Origin: Candidatus Mediterraneibacter quadrami
GTDB taxonomy: Bacteria; Bacillota; Clostridia; Lachnospirales; Lachnospiraceae
Direction: 5' to 3'
DNA: 64,000 nt
NCBI GenBank assembly: GCA_019120575.1
Contig: DWUU01000025.1
Location: forward strand, 1-64,000
A model generated the notes under the pieces. The model was given only the letters and a program-made list of their open reading frames with translations, did no database searches and was not told the DNA's origin. The stretch's first letter is position 1, and each line of letters begins with the position of its first letter. Positions 54,939 through 64,000 of this stretch are shown here, piece after piece. Position numbers and translations under genes: made by a program.

Positions 54939-56999
54939 CTATTTCGTCAGGAGCATCATGATCTCATTGCTTCTCTGCACGAACGCCGTCATCTCTTCCG
55001 GACTGAGCGGCTTGTGCGCCAGCATCGCCAGGTCATAGAGCTGTTTGCAGATAACCGGCACATTCTTGCTGCGCTTATGCTCCACAAGGAACTTCACAAG
55101 CGGATGGTTCGCATTCAGGATCAGCGTCGCCTGGCTTCCGAACATGGACGGATCCATCCCGCCCATGCCGTACATCTTCATCATCTCGGCCATACGCCTC
55201 TCCTGTTCAGAGAGCACCGCCATAGAAGCCACTTTATCGTCTTTCAGCTTCTCAACCTTTACATCCAGCTTGTCATTGCCCAGTTCTTTGCGGAAGATCT
55301 CCACCAGGCTGTCCGCCGTCTTCCGGAAATCTTCTTTCTCTTCTTCAGCCACTTCATCTTTCAGTGAATCGTGGACGTCCGCATCGATCCGCAGGAACTG
55401 TACATCCTGGTGTTTCTGCTCCAGGTAGGTCACAAACGCGGAATCAATATTGTGGGAAAGGATGATCGCATCCTGTCCCTGTGACTTGAACATATTGATG
55501 TACTGGCTCTGCTGCACCTCATCGGTCACATAGTAGATATTCGTTTTCTTTTCTTCTTTATCGCCGTCCGCGGAAGCATTGTCTGCACTGTCCTTGTCTG
55601 CGCCGTCATTTTCGGCAGCTTCTTCCGTCTCCGCTTTGTTTTCCTCTTCTGTCTGATTTTCTTTGATCACTTCGTCCAGCGTCAGATACTTGTGCTCCAG
55701 ATTCTTGTAGATCATGGAATCTTTCATCTTCTCACCGAACTTCTCGTCCTTCAGGCAGCCGAACTTGATGAACGGACTGATGTCGTCCCAGTATTTCTCA
55801 TAATTCTCGCGGTCTGTCCTGAACATGCCGACCAGTTTGTCAGCCACTTTCTTGGAAATGTAATCTGCCACTTTATTGACAAACCCGTCGTTCTGCAGCG
55901 CACTTCTGGATACATTCAGCGGCAGGTCCGGACAGTCGATGACGCCCTTTAATACCATCAGGAATTCCGGGATCACTTCTTTGATATTGTCCGCGATAAA
56001 CACCTGGTTGTTGTACAGCTTGATCGTTCCCTCAATGGACTCGTACTCCATGTTGATCTTCGGGAAATACAGGATGCCCTTCAGGTTGAACGGATAATCC
56101 ATGTTCAGGTGGATCCAGAACAGCGGCTCCTTGTAATCCATAAATACTTTGCGGTAAAAAGCAATGTAATCATCTTTCGTACATTCGCTCGGGTTCTTGC
56201 CCCACAGCGGATGGATATCGCTGATGGATACCGGACGTTTTACAATCCTGACTTTCTTCTCCGGTTCGCCCTCTTCTCCCTCTTTCTTCTCTTCCTCGAT
56301 GTGCTCAACGACCTCATCCGTATCAAGAAGATCTTCTTCTCTGATCGTCTCGTATTCCGGCTCTGCGTTCGCTTTTGAAAGGAAGATCTCTACCGGCATA
56401 AAGGAACAGTACTTCTCCAGCACTTCTCTCGCGCGGTACTCATTTGCAAACTCAAGGCTGTCTTCATTCAGGAAGAGCGTGATCTCTGTGCCGACACTGT
56501 CTTTGCTGCCTTCCTGCATCTCATACTCGGTTCCGCCCTGGCTCGCCCAGTGCACCGGAGACGCGCCTTCTTTATAGGAAAGGGTATCGATCTGCACTTC
56601 GTCCGCCACCATAAATGCGGAATAGAAGCCAAGACCGAAATGTCCGATCATATCGTCTTCCGTCGTCTTGTCCTTATACTTTTCAAGGAACTGGGTGGCG
56701 CCGGAGAAAGCGATCTGTGTGATATACTCTTCCACTTCATCCGCGGTCATGCCGAGTCCGTTATCGATAAACTTCATGGTCTTCTCTTCCGGATTGACGA
56801 TCACTTCGATCTTCGGCTTATATCCTTCCGGGAGTTCATATTCTCCCATCATATCCAGTTTCTTCAGCTTCGTGATCGCGTCGCATCCGTTGGAAATCAT
56901 CTCACGGACAAAGATATCATGATCCGAATAAACCCATTTCTTTATGATCGGAAATATATTTTCGCTGTCAATTGATAATGTACCTTTTTTCACTGCCAT
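54939..56999 (-). CDS. htpG: Molecular chaperone HtpG (Hsp90)
   Basis: YSDHDIFVREMISNGCDAITKLK, IDNGLGMTADEVEEYI, GHFGLGFYSAFMVAD. Confidence 0.97.
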   Translation of the reverse strand: MAVKKGTLSIDSENIFPIIKKWVYSDHDIFVREMISNGCDAITKLKKLDMMGEYELPEGYKPKIEVIVNPEEKTMKFIDNGLGMTADEVEEYITQIAFSGATQFLEKYKDKTTEDDMIGHFGLGFYSAFMVADEVQIDTLSYKEGASPVHWASQGGTEYEMQEGSKDSVGTEITLFLNEDSLEFANEYRAREVLEKYCSFMPVEIFLSKANAEPEYETIREEDLLDTDEVVEHIEEEKKEGEEGEPEKKVRIVKRPVSISDIHPLWGKNPSECTKDDYIAFYRKVFMDYKEPLFWIHLNMDYPFNLKGILYFPKINMEYESIEGTIKLYNNQVFIADNIKEVIPEFLMVLKGVIDCPDLPLNVSRSALQNDGFVNKVADYISKKVADKLVGMFRTDRENYEKYWDDISPFIKFGCLKDEKFGEKMKDSMIYKNLEHKYLTLDEVIKENQTEEENKAETEEAAENDGADKDSADNASADGDKEEKKTNIYYVTDEVQQSQYINMFKSQGQDAIILSHNIDSAFVTYLEQKHQDVQFLRIDADVHDSLKDEVAEEEKEDFRKTADSLVEIFRKELGNDKLDVKVEKLKDDKVASMAVLSEQERRMAEMMKMYGMGGMDPSMFGSQATLILNANHPLVKFLVEHKRSKNVPVICKQLYDLAMLAHKPLSPEEMTAFVQRSNEIMMLLTK

Positions 57000-57071
57000 T
57001 ATTGAACACTCCTTCTTTACCTTGCTGGTTCGCCGCGGCGGATCTGACACCCGCCCGCCCGTCTAAGAGAC

Positions 57072-57100
57072 ATTCTAGCTCAGTAAAAAATAAAAGTCAA
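57072..57100 (-). promoter_or_regulatory. Promoter of htpG
   Basis: Minus strand TTGACT - 17 nt - TAGAAT. Confidence 0.7.
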
Positions 57101-57107
57101 TAGAAAA

Positions 57108-57134
57108 TTAGCACTCTTTAAGTAAGAGTGCTAA
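57108..57134. promoter_or_regulatory. CIRCE element (HrcA operator)
   Basis: TTAGCACTC-N9-GAGTGCTAA, exact match to the CIRCE consensus. Confidence 0.95.
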
Positions 57135-57146
57135 CAAACATAATAT

Positions 57147-58106
57147 TTATCCCCGGATCAGCGCTTCTACTTCTTCTCTTACCGGCATTGCCCGGATCGC
57201 GCCCTTCTTCGTAGTAACAAGTGCGGCCGCCGCATTGGCGAATGTGAGCAGCTCGCCAAGGTTATCTTCTGTCAGATCGTCAAACCCGTGCTCTGCAATG
57301 TAATTCAGCGTGCTTCCGCAGAATGTATCCCCGGCGCCTGTGGTCTCGATGGCCTTTACGGCGAATCCCGGACGCTCCACGCGCATTCCCTTATAATATG
57401 CACGGCTGCCGTCTTTGCCCATGGTCAGCAGGATCAGCGGGATATTGTATTTTTCCTGAAGGTATGAGATTCCTTCGTCATAGTCCTCTTTTCCGGACAC
57501 GAACTGGATCTCATTATCGGAGATCTTCAGGATGTCGCATACGCCGAATCCGTACTCCATCTGCTCTTTCGCAAGATCAAGGGATGACCAGAGCGGCGGC
57601 CTTAAGTTCGGGTCGAATGAAACCAGGCAGCCCGCGTCTTTTGCAGCCTTTATCGCTTTCTTTGTAGCCGCGCGCACGCCGTCGTGGGTCATGGACAGCG
57701 TCCCGAAATGGAAGATCTTCGTCTGCGCGATAAATGCCGGATCCACATCATCCTCTGCCAGCATCATGTCCGCACCCGGATTGCGGTAGAATGAAAATTC
57801 GCGGTCCCCGTCCGGGAATGTATGTACAAATGCAAGCGTCGTATTGACCTGGTCGTCTGTCGCCAGCTGCGACGCATCGATCCCTGCTTCTGTGATCGTG
57901 TCCCGGAGCAGCGTGCCGAACTGATCTTTGCCCACTTTGCCGATAAAAGCCGTTTTCTTGCCCATTTTATTAAGAAGTGCAAGCACGTTGCACGGCGCGC
58001 CTCCCGGACACGCCTCAAACATGTTATTTCCCTGTTCGCTCTGCCCGTTCATCGTAAAGTCGATCAGGAGTTCGCCAAGGGCGATCACATCATATTTTTT
58101 CTCCAT
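57147..58106 (-). CDS. PfkB family carbohydrate kinase (fructokinase-like)
   Basis: ALGELLIDFTMNG, PGGAPCNVLALLNKMGKKTAFIGKVGKDQFG, TTGAGDTFCGSTLNYI. Confidence 0.92.
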   Translation of the reverse strand: MEKKYDVIALGELLIDFTMNGQSEQGNNMFEACPGGAPCNVLALLNKMGKKTAFIGKVGKDQFGTLLRDTITEAGIDASQLATDDQVNTTLAFVHTFPDGDREFSFYRNPGADMMLAEDDVDPAFIAQTKIFHFGTLSMTHDGVRAATKKAIKAAKDAGCLVSFDPNLRPPLWSSLDLAKEQMEYGFGVCDILKISDNEIQFVSGKEDYDEGISYLQEKYNIPLILLTMGKDGSRAYYKGMRVERPGFAVKAIETTGAGDTFCGSTLNYIAEHGFDDLTEDNLGELLTFANAAAALVTTKKGAIRAMPVREEVEALIRG

Positions 58107-58130
58107 TTTCCTTCCCTCCTAAACTGAAGC

Positions 58131-59084
58131 TTAATTGAAGTATACCAGTTCCTCTATCGGGTCTGCAAGGTCTATATTTTCCGCTTCCAGCACCGGACCT
58201 TCGCCCCGGTAGACAGACAGGTTCGCGAACCGGATCTTTGCCCGGATCTTCACCCACTGTCCGGGTTTCAGCTTCGGCGCATAGGCGCTCCTGCACACGT
58301 ACCCGAGGAAAGACGTATCGTCCGCACAGCAGGTCATTGCCATACGCCCGGCCATGAACACCTTCGCAGGGAATGTCCGCGGCTTCAGCACTTTCGCTGT
58401 ATATTCGACAACCTTTCCTTTATAGCGGTCGGGATTTTCCATCATATCCACATACCAGATCCCGTAGTCTTCCTTTGCGATCTCAACGACCGGGGCGTTC
58501 AGGTCATAGGGCACCTCGTCCTCAAAAATATTTTCGATCTCGCCCTGCTCGTCCTCGAAAATGACCTCCGCCTGCGGGCTTACAACCTTCACGCTGCGGC
58601 GGTAGCCGGCGAGGGGTTTGATATCCTCACAGCGGTTAAAAAGCACCAGGTCCGCGCCCCGGACCATCTCCACGAAGAGCGGCTTCAGATTCGTCAGATA
58701 CATCTGGAACGTACTGGCGTCCACGGTGGTAAGCTTCTGCTCGATGCCCCATCCATCCGGCAGCTTCAGGTTTTCAAAATCGCTGACCTTCCACATGCCG
58801 TTGTACTCCACCACAACACGTTCCGGCTCATGTCTGCGGTCCATCTCCTGCAGCCATTCTGCCGTCAGGTCTTCCTGGTCCTCCACCCGCTCGATCACAA
58901 CGCCGTACTTAAGCATTTCCATCGGATCATACTCTTCTTCCCCCTCCTCGCAGAGGATGAGGAGCGTCTTGCCGTCGATCTGGAAATAATCCTGCTTCAG
59001 CGTAAAGGTCAGGAACTGGGTCTTGCCGCTGTCAAGGAAGCCGGTCATCAGATAAACCATTACATCCGGTTCATTCATTGTCAT
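58131..59084 (-). CDS. CobW/HypB/UreG-type GTPase fused to a TIGR03943/DUF1980-like C-terminal domain
   Basis: YLMTGFLDSGKTQFL, then PDRYKGKVVEYTAKVLKPRTFPAKVFMAGRMAMTCCADD. Confidence 0.78.
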   Translation of the reverse strand: MTMNEPDVMVYLMTGFLDSGKTQFLTFTLKQDYFQIDGKTLLILCEEGEEEYDPMEMLKYGVVIERVEDQEDLTAEWLQEMDRRHEPERVVVEYNGMWKVSDFENLKLPDGWGIEQKLTTVDASTFQMYLTNLKPLFVEMVRGADLVLFNRCEDIKPLAGYRRSVKVVSPQAEVIFEDEQGEIENIFEDEVPYDLNAPVVEIAKEDYGIWYVDMMENPDRYKGKVVEYTAKVLKPRTFPAKVFMAGRMAMTCCADDTSFLGYVCRSAYAPKLKPGQWVKIRAKIRFANLSVYRGEGPVLEAENIDLADPIEELVYFN

Positions 59085-59104
59085 TCACCTCTGTCATACC
59101 TGTT

Positions 59105-60199
59105 TTATGCCAGCCCGAACAGCCCGGCCAGTTTATCTTCATCGAGCTGCGCGCCGATGACGCAGATCCTGCCCGTGTACTCCGGCGCGCCGGTGCGTAC
59201 CTCATGTTCCTCCGGGACCATGTCAAAATAGATCCATTCGCCGCCCTCGCCGGCCACCATACCCTTCGCACGGAGCACGTTTCCGTATGACGGATCGGAT
59301 TCCAGCGCCTTCAGGATGCCGCCGATCTGTTCTTTCGTATATTTATGGATCGTCTCACGTCCCCAGCTTGTAAACACCTCGTCCGCGTGATGATGCCCCG
59401 CGTGATCGTGGTGGTGATGATGCTCATGGTCATGGTCATGATCGTGATGATGCTCATGGTCGTGGTCATGATGATGGTCATGCCCATGGTCATGATGATG
59501 GTCATGTTCATGATGATGGTCGTGTCCGCAGCACTCGCCGGCCTCATGATGGTGTCCGCACTCCGGGCAGATGATCTCATCAAGGAGTTCTTCCTCCAGG
59601 GATTTGCCTGATTCCATCGTTTCCAGCACTTTTTTGCCCGGAAGCTCTGAGATCGGGGTTGTGATAAACGGCGCCCTGTCATTGAGTTCCCGCAAAAGCG
59701 CCACACTCTCCTCGACTTTCTCCGGTTTTGCCTTATCCGTACGGCTTAAGATGACCGCACCGGCATATTCGATCTGATTGCTGAAAAATTCTCCGAAGTT
59801 CTTGCGATAGATCCGGCATTTCGTCACATCTACCACCGTCGTGAAGCTGTTCAGCTCCGCGTCGATCTCCGCCTGCACATTCTGCACGGCTTTGATCACG
59901 TCCGAAAGCTTGCCTACACCTGAAGGTTCGATCAGGATCCGGTCCGGATGGTAGGTGTCCACGACTTCGCGAAGGGATTTCCCGAAATCCCCGACCAGCG
60001 AACAGCAGATGCACCCGGAATTCATTTCCCGGATCTCGATGCCGGATTCTTTCAGGAATCCGCCGTCGATGCCGATCTCGCCGAATTCATTTTCGATCAG
60101 GACCACCTGCTCGCCTGTAAATGCCTCGGAGAGCAGCTTTTTGATCAGTGTTGTCTTTCCGGCTCCGAGGAAGCCGGAAATGATATCGATTTTTGTCAT
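59105..60199 (-). CDS. CobW family GTP-binding metallochaperone with long His/Asp-rich insert
   Basis: IISGFLGAGKTTLIKKLL, SGCICCSLVGDF, ILSRTDKAKP, (HDH)n insert. Confidence 0.92.
   Translation of the reverse strand: MTKIDIISGFLGAGKTTLIKKLLSEAFTGEQVVLIENEFGEIGIDGGFLKESGIEIREMNSGCICCSLVGDFGKSLREVVDTYHPDRILIEPSGVGKLSDVIKAVQNVQAEIDAELNSFTTVVDVTKCRIYRKNFGEFFSNQIEYAGAVILSRTDKAKPEKVEESVALLRELNDRAPFITTPISELPGKKVLETMESGKSLEEELLDEIICPECGHHHEAGECCGHDHHHEHDHHHDHGHDHHHDHDHEHHHDHDHDHEHHHHHDHAGHHHADEVFTSWGRETIHKYTKEQIGGILKALESDPSYGNVLRAKGMVAGEGGEWIYFDMVPEEHEVRTGAPEYTGRICVIGAQLDEDKLAGLFGLA
59385..59530 (-). repeat. Low-complexity CAT/CAC/GAC-rich repeat encoding His-rich insert
   Basis: Tandem ATGGTCATG-like units on + strand, in frame with the CobW gene. 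Confidence 0.8.
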
Positions 60200-60222
60200 T
60201 TAACTCATCCTCTTTCCATATT

Positions 60223-60978
60223 TTACTTCAGATCCAGTTCCACCGGACAGTGGTCCGATCCCATAATGCCGGTCAGGATCTTCGCATCGGCCAGCCTGTC
60301 CTTCAGGCTCTCCGACACGCAGAAATAGTCAATGCGCCAACCCGCGTTCTTTGCCCGGGCGCTGAACCGGTAGGACCACCAGGAGTAGATCCCCTCCTGA
60401 TCCGGATAGAAATACCGGAACGTATCGATAAAGCCTGCATCCAGCAGTTCCGTGAACTTCTGCCGCTCTTCATCCGTGAAACCGGCGTTTTTCCGGTTCG
60501 TTTTCGGGTTCTTCAGGTCGATCTCCTGATGCGCCACGTTCATGTCCCCTGTCACGATGACCGGTTTTTTCTCTTCCAGCTTTTTCAGATACGCGCGGAA
60601 ATCATCCTCCCATTTCATCCGGTAGTCAAGACGCGCCAGTTCATTCTGGGAGTTGGGCGTATATACCGTGACAAAATAATAATCCCCGAACTCACAGGTG
60701 ATCACGCGGCCCTCCTGATCGTGTTCTTCGATCCCGATGCCGTAAGATACGCTTAAAGGCTCTTCCTTCGTAAATACCGCCGTACCGGAATAGCCTTTCC
60801 TCACAGCGTAATTCCAGTACTGGTGATACCCCGGGAGGTCCAGGTCCAGCTGTCCTTCCTGCATCTTCGTCTCCTGGATGCAGAAGATATCCGCGTCAGC
60901 CTCCTTAAAAAAATCAAGGAATCCCTTCTGGACACACGCCCGGATTCCGTTTACATTCCATGATATCAGTTTTTTCAT
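60223..60978 (-). CDS. xth: Exodeoxyribonuclease III
   Basis: [56 protein letters not shown]. Confidence 0.96.
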   Translation of the reverse strand: MKKLISWNVNGIRACVQKGFLDFFKEADADIFCIQETKMQEGQLDLDLPGYHQYWNYAVRKGYSGTAVFTKEEPLSVSYGIGIEEHDQEGRVITCEFGDYYFVTVYTPNSQNELARLDYRMKWEDDFRAYLKKLEEKKPVIVTGDMNVAHQEIDLKNPKTNRKNAGFTDEERQKFTELLDAGFIDTFRYFYPDQEGIYSWWSYRFSARAKNAGWRIDYFCVSESLKDRLADAKILTGIMGSDHCPVELDLK

Positions 60979-61708
60979 ACCATACCTCTTTTAAGAACAG
61001 TCCTCTCGCCGGGGCAGGGAATCCGGCCTGTTCTCTGTTTTTTGTCCGCAGCGCTTCCCGCACACTCTCCGGCGTGCGCCGCCCCGTACCTGCCTCCAGC
61101 AGCGTGCCCGTCAGGATCCTGACCATGTGATACATAAAGCCGCTGCCCTCAAACCGGAACGTCACAAGATGATCCCGTCTGCTGACCATTATAGCACAGA
61201 TCGTGCGTTTTGTAGATGTCTCATCCCGTTTGTCCGTAAAGCCGGCGAAATCATGCGTCCCGGTCAGATACTCCGCGGCCTTCCTCATCGCATTCAGATC
61301 CAGGTGGTAAGGGAAATGATAGCAGTAACGACGGCGGAACACATCCGGTCGTTCCCCGACATCCACATAATATTCATAGGCTTTCCCCACGGCGCTCTTC
61401 CGCGCATGGAATCCGTTCTTTACAAGCTGCGCGTCAAGGATGCGGATATCCTCCGGCAGCATTGCATTGACCTTCCCCGTGAAGAAATCCGGCTCAGCCG
61501 CACCGGAGAGGACCACACTGGCCGTCTGCCCTGAGGCATGGACCCCGGCGTCGGTCCGTCCGGAACCGTTCACTTCCACCGGGTATCCCAAAGCTTCTGA
61601 TACAGTCCGTTCCAGCACGCCCTGTACCGTCCGCTCTGTCAGAGCCTGCCGCTGCCAGCCCTGCCAGCGTGTCCCGTCATAGGCGATCGTCAGTTTATAG
61701 GTGCGCAT
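60914..61708 (-). CDS. truA: tRNA pseudouridine synthase A
   Basis: [52 protein letters not shown]. Confidence 0.95.
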   Translation of the reverse strand: MRTYKLTIAYDGTRWQGWQRQALTERTVQGVLERTVSEALGYPVEVNGSGRTDAGVHASGQTASVVLSGAAEPDFFTGKVNAMLPEDIRILDAQLVKNGFHARKSAVGKAYEYYVDVGERPDVFRRRYCYHFPYHLDLNAMRKAAEYLTGTHDFAGFTDKRDETSTKRTICAIMVSRRDHLVTFRFEGSGFMYHMVRILTGTLLEAGTGRRTPESVREALRTKNREQAGFPAPARGLFLKEVWYEKTDIMECKRNPGVCPEGIP

Positions 61709-61711
61709 AAC

Positions 61712-62161
61712 TTACTGCAGGAACTTCTTCAGTTCATCCATAAACGTATTCACGTCCTTGAATTCCCTGTATACGGACGCAAACCGCACATAGGCCACCG
61801 GATCCAGTTTCTCCAGCTTCTCCATCACGATCTCGCCGATCACGCTGCTTGGAAGTTCCTTCTCTTCCCGGTTAAAAAGCTCCAGTTCCACTTCATCGAT
61901 CGTCTTCTGGATCTCATCCGCCGGAACGGGACGCTTGTAGCACGCGCTTAAAATCCCTTTTTCCAGTTTGGAACGCTGGTACTGTTCCCGGTTATTATCC
62001 TTCTTGATCACAATCAGCGGGATGGTCTCCACTTTCTCGTACGTTGTAAACCTGCGGCCGCACTCATCGCAGGAACGGCGCCGTCTGATGGAGCTTTTGT
62101 CCTCAGCCGGACGGGAATCGATCACCCTTGTATCAGGATTGCCGCAATATGGACATCTCAT
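61712..62161 (-). CDS. nrdR: Transcriptional repressor NrdR
   Basis: MRCPYCGNPDTRVIDSRPAEDKSSIRRRRSCDECGRRFTTYE. Confidence 0.97.
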   Translation of the reverse strand: MRCPYCGNPDTRVIDSRPAEDKSSIRRRRSCDECGRRFTTYEKVETIPLIVIKKDNNREQYQRSKLEKGILSACYKRPVPADEIQKTIDEVELELFNREEKELPSSVIGEIVMEKLEKLDPVAYVRFASVYREFKDVNTFMDELKKFLQ

Positions 62162-62208
62162 AGCATTTTCCGCCTTTCTTTCCAATCTGCGTACATTATA
62201 CACAATCG

Positions 62209-62463
62209 TCAAAACTTTTGCAAAAACTTTTCTTCCTGAATCTCCACGATCACCGTATCCGGCCCGATCGTCCGGATGCAGCCGAAGGGGATCACATACT
62301 CGCAGTCTGTTCCGAGGAAGCCGCAGATCCGTCCGGGCCCCGGTATGATCACAGATTCCACCGTTCCGCTGCACGGGTTGATCTCCACATCCACAATCCG
62401 CCCAAGCCGTTTTCCGCTGCATATATTAACGACCTCCCTGGCCTTCAGCTCACACATCCGCAT
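62209..62463 (-). CDS. YlmC/YmxH family sporulation protein (PRC-barrel-like)
   Basis: LKAREVVNICSGKRLGRIVDVEINPCSGTVESVIIPG. Confidence 0.88.
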   Translation of the reverse strand: MRMCELKAREVVNICSGKRLGRIVDVEINPCSGTVESVIIPGPGRICGFLGTDCEYVIPFGCIRTIGPDTVIVEIQEEKFLQKF

Positions 62464-62635
62464 GCCGGACGCCTCCTTTTTCTTTCCGGTCTTATGCCGC
62501 TCCTTCTGAGGCAGCGAAGCTTCTATCTGAAATATATGCAGATTTTCCCGGTATGTGAATCGGTAAAAGTCCTTTCCTTTTTCAAAATCATGGCTTACAA
62601 TAAGGAAAATACGCAAAAGGAGTTCAGACAGATAT

Positions 62636-63016
62636 ATGAAAGAAACCATCCTGCTTTTCAACGCGCCGGAGAAAGAGACGCTCCTCAGGATCGAAGCCGC
62701 GCTCTTCCCGCTGCACATACGCATGAAACGCATTTCAAAAGAAAATTATAACCAGCCCCTCGGATCACTTGCCGGCCTGAAAGATGTCCTTCCGGCAGAA
62801 GGATCCTACGAGGGTCCGGAGCTTCCGGCCCCCATGTTCATCTTCTGCTTTCTCAGCGAAAACCGGCTCAACCAGGCCCTTGCCGCCCTTCGGAGATGCG
62901 GCGCCGGCCCGTTCCCGTATAAAGCGGTCCTGACCCCCGCCAACAGCACCTGGACCGCGCCCGACTGCTTCGCCGAGATCCGCCGGGAGCACGAAGCGCT
63001 CCATCCGGATAAATGA
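62636..63016 (+). CDS. DUF3783-like protein
   Basis: Layout and ...PMFIFCFLSENRLNQALAALRRCGAGPFPYKAVLTPANSTWT. Confidence 0.72.
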   Translation: MKETILLFNAPEKETLLRIEAALFPLHIRMKRISKENYNQPLGSLAGLKDVLPAEGSYEGPELPAPMFIFCFLSENRLNQALAALRRCGAGPFPYKAVLTPANSTWTAPDCFAEIRREHEALHPDK

Positions 63017-63098
63017 GAACGCTTTACATTATCCGGCGGATAACTTATAATGGACAGATATTTTATTAATAAAGATCACAGGTGAGGAATAAAAGATC

Positions 63099-64000
63099 AT
63101 GTGGAAAAGAAGAGTCATGAAGAAAAAGGCAATCGCATTACTGAAGCATAACTACCGGCGAATGGTCTCCGTCTGCTTCCTGATCGCAGTCCTTACATCA
63201 GCCTATGCAGTCTCCACAACATTCCTGAACCTGCAGATTCCTTCATCTTACGCCCCGGCCGAATCGGTCTTCACGCTCAGCATCCCGAACTCTGAAGCCG
63301 TGATCGGCGCCGTCCACAATTTTGCAGACAGCACGTCGCTTCCCGGACTTTTACACGGAATACCAGAGGCCATCATCGCGGTCCTGATCGATCTGTTCTC
63401 CTCGACCATTTCCGTCTTTTTTACACTGCTTCGCACAGCAAACGCCGCTTTTACCGGCGGCTTCGGACTTCCGGTGATCTTTTCAGCGGTCAGTGTTTTA
63501 TTTGCTTTTCTGTATCAGATTTTTGTAAGCAATATCCTGATCATCGGTGAACGGCGTTTCTTTCTTGAAAACCGCAGTTACAGAAATACCCGGATCTCCA
63601 AAATTTTCTTCATGTATAAACTGCGCTGCGAACGGCATCCTGCCTGGGTCATGCTCTGCCGTTCCTTTTTCCAGTTTCTGTGGAACCTCACGGTCATCGG
63701 CGGGATCATCAAACATTATGAATATCTGATGATCCCTTACATACTGGCGGAAAACCCGAAGGTCGGCCGCAGGGAGGCCTTTTCGCTCTCCCGTCAGCTC
63801 ATGCGGCGGAACAAATGGAAATTCTTCCTTCTTGACCTGTCATTCCTGGGCTGGCACTTCCTCTCGCTGTGCACACTGGGGCTTTTGAGCTATCTGTTCG
63901 TACATCCCTATGCAGCGGCCTGCCGGGCGGAAATCTACGCCACGCTCCGGAGAAATTACGTACTTTCCCGTTCACCCGGATACGAGGCGCTCAACGATTC
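63099..64000 (+). CDS. DUF975-like multi-pass membrane protein, truncated by window end
   Basis: Continuous 300-codon frame; LSRQLMRRNKWKFFLLDLSFLGWHFLSLCTLGLLSYLFVHPYAAACRAEIYATLR; not in ORF track because it has no stop in the window. Confidence 0.8.
   Translation, partial: MWKRRVMKKKAIALLKHNYRRMVSVCFLIAVLTSAYAVSTTFLNLQIPSSYAPAESVFTLSIPNSEAVIGAVHNFADSTSLPGLLHGIPEAIIAVLIDLFSSTISVFFTLLRTANAAFTGGFGLPVIFSAVSVLFAFLYQIFVSNILIIGERRFFLENRSYRNTRISKIFFMYKLRCERHPAWVMLCRSFFQFLWNLTVIGGIIKHYEYLMIPYILAENPKVGRREAFSLSRQLMRRNKWKFFLLDLSFLGWHFLSLCTLGLLSYLFVHPYAAACRAEIYATLRRNYVLSRSPGYEALND

Noticed and set aside
59345-59611. Possible CRISPR-like or tandem repeat array, and Met/Val-rich + strand ORF
   Set aside because: Short irregular units explained by His/Asp codons of the CobW insert on the minus strand; no spacer structure.

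Overview
64 kb of ordinary-looking chromosome from a low-GC-lineage Firmicute, most like Lachnospiraceae/Clostridia (taxonomy inferred from protein style only). Most genes lie on the minus strand. Core genes recognised: thyA, folA, brnQ, aspS, hisS, hemZ, relA, recJ, pyk, potABCD, clpX, ligA, htpG, xth, truA, nrdR. Two genes run off the window edges and are missing from the ORF track: crcB at the left, a DUF975-like membrane protein at the right. There is no CRISPR array, rRNA, phage or intact IS element. The items most worth a second look are: (1) an Lsa-type ABC-F resistance gene with a leader holding a 7-codon uORF, a terminator, and an upstream segment that can pair with the terminator arm; (2) a compact candidate type I toxin-antitoxin locus whose two convergent RNAs start with the same sequence and share a bidirectional terminator; (3) a PadR/DUF2812 operon whose near-consensus promoter spacer is a palindrome, with a second copy downstream; (4) two 47-48 bp perfect palindromes with compensatory differences flanking the pot operon; (5) a tandem PII-like protein coupled to an internally duplicated DUF1538 membrane protein; (6) a subtilase with Cys at the usual catalytic Ser position; (7) a perfect CIRCE element upstream of htpG. 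All family calls come from reading motifs; no database search was run.
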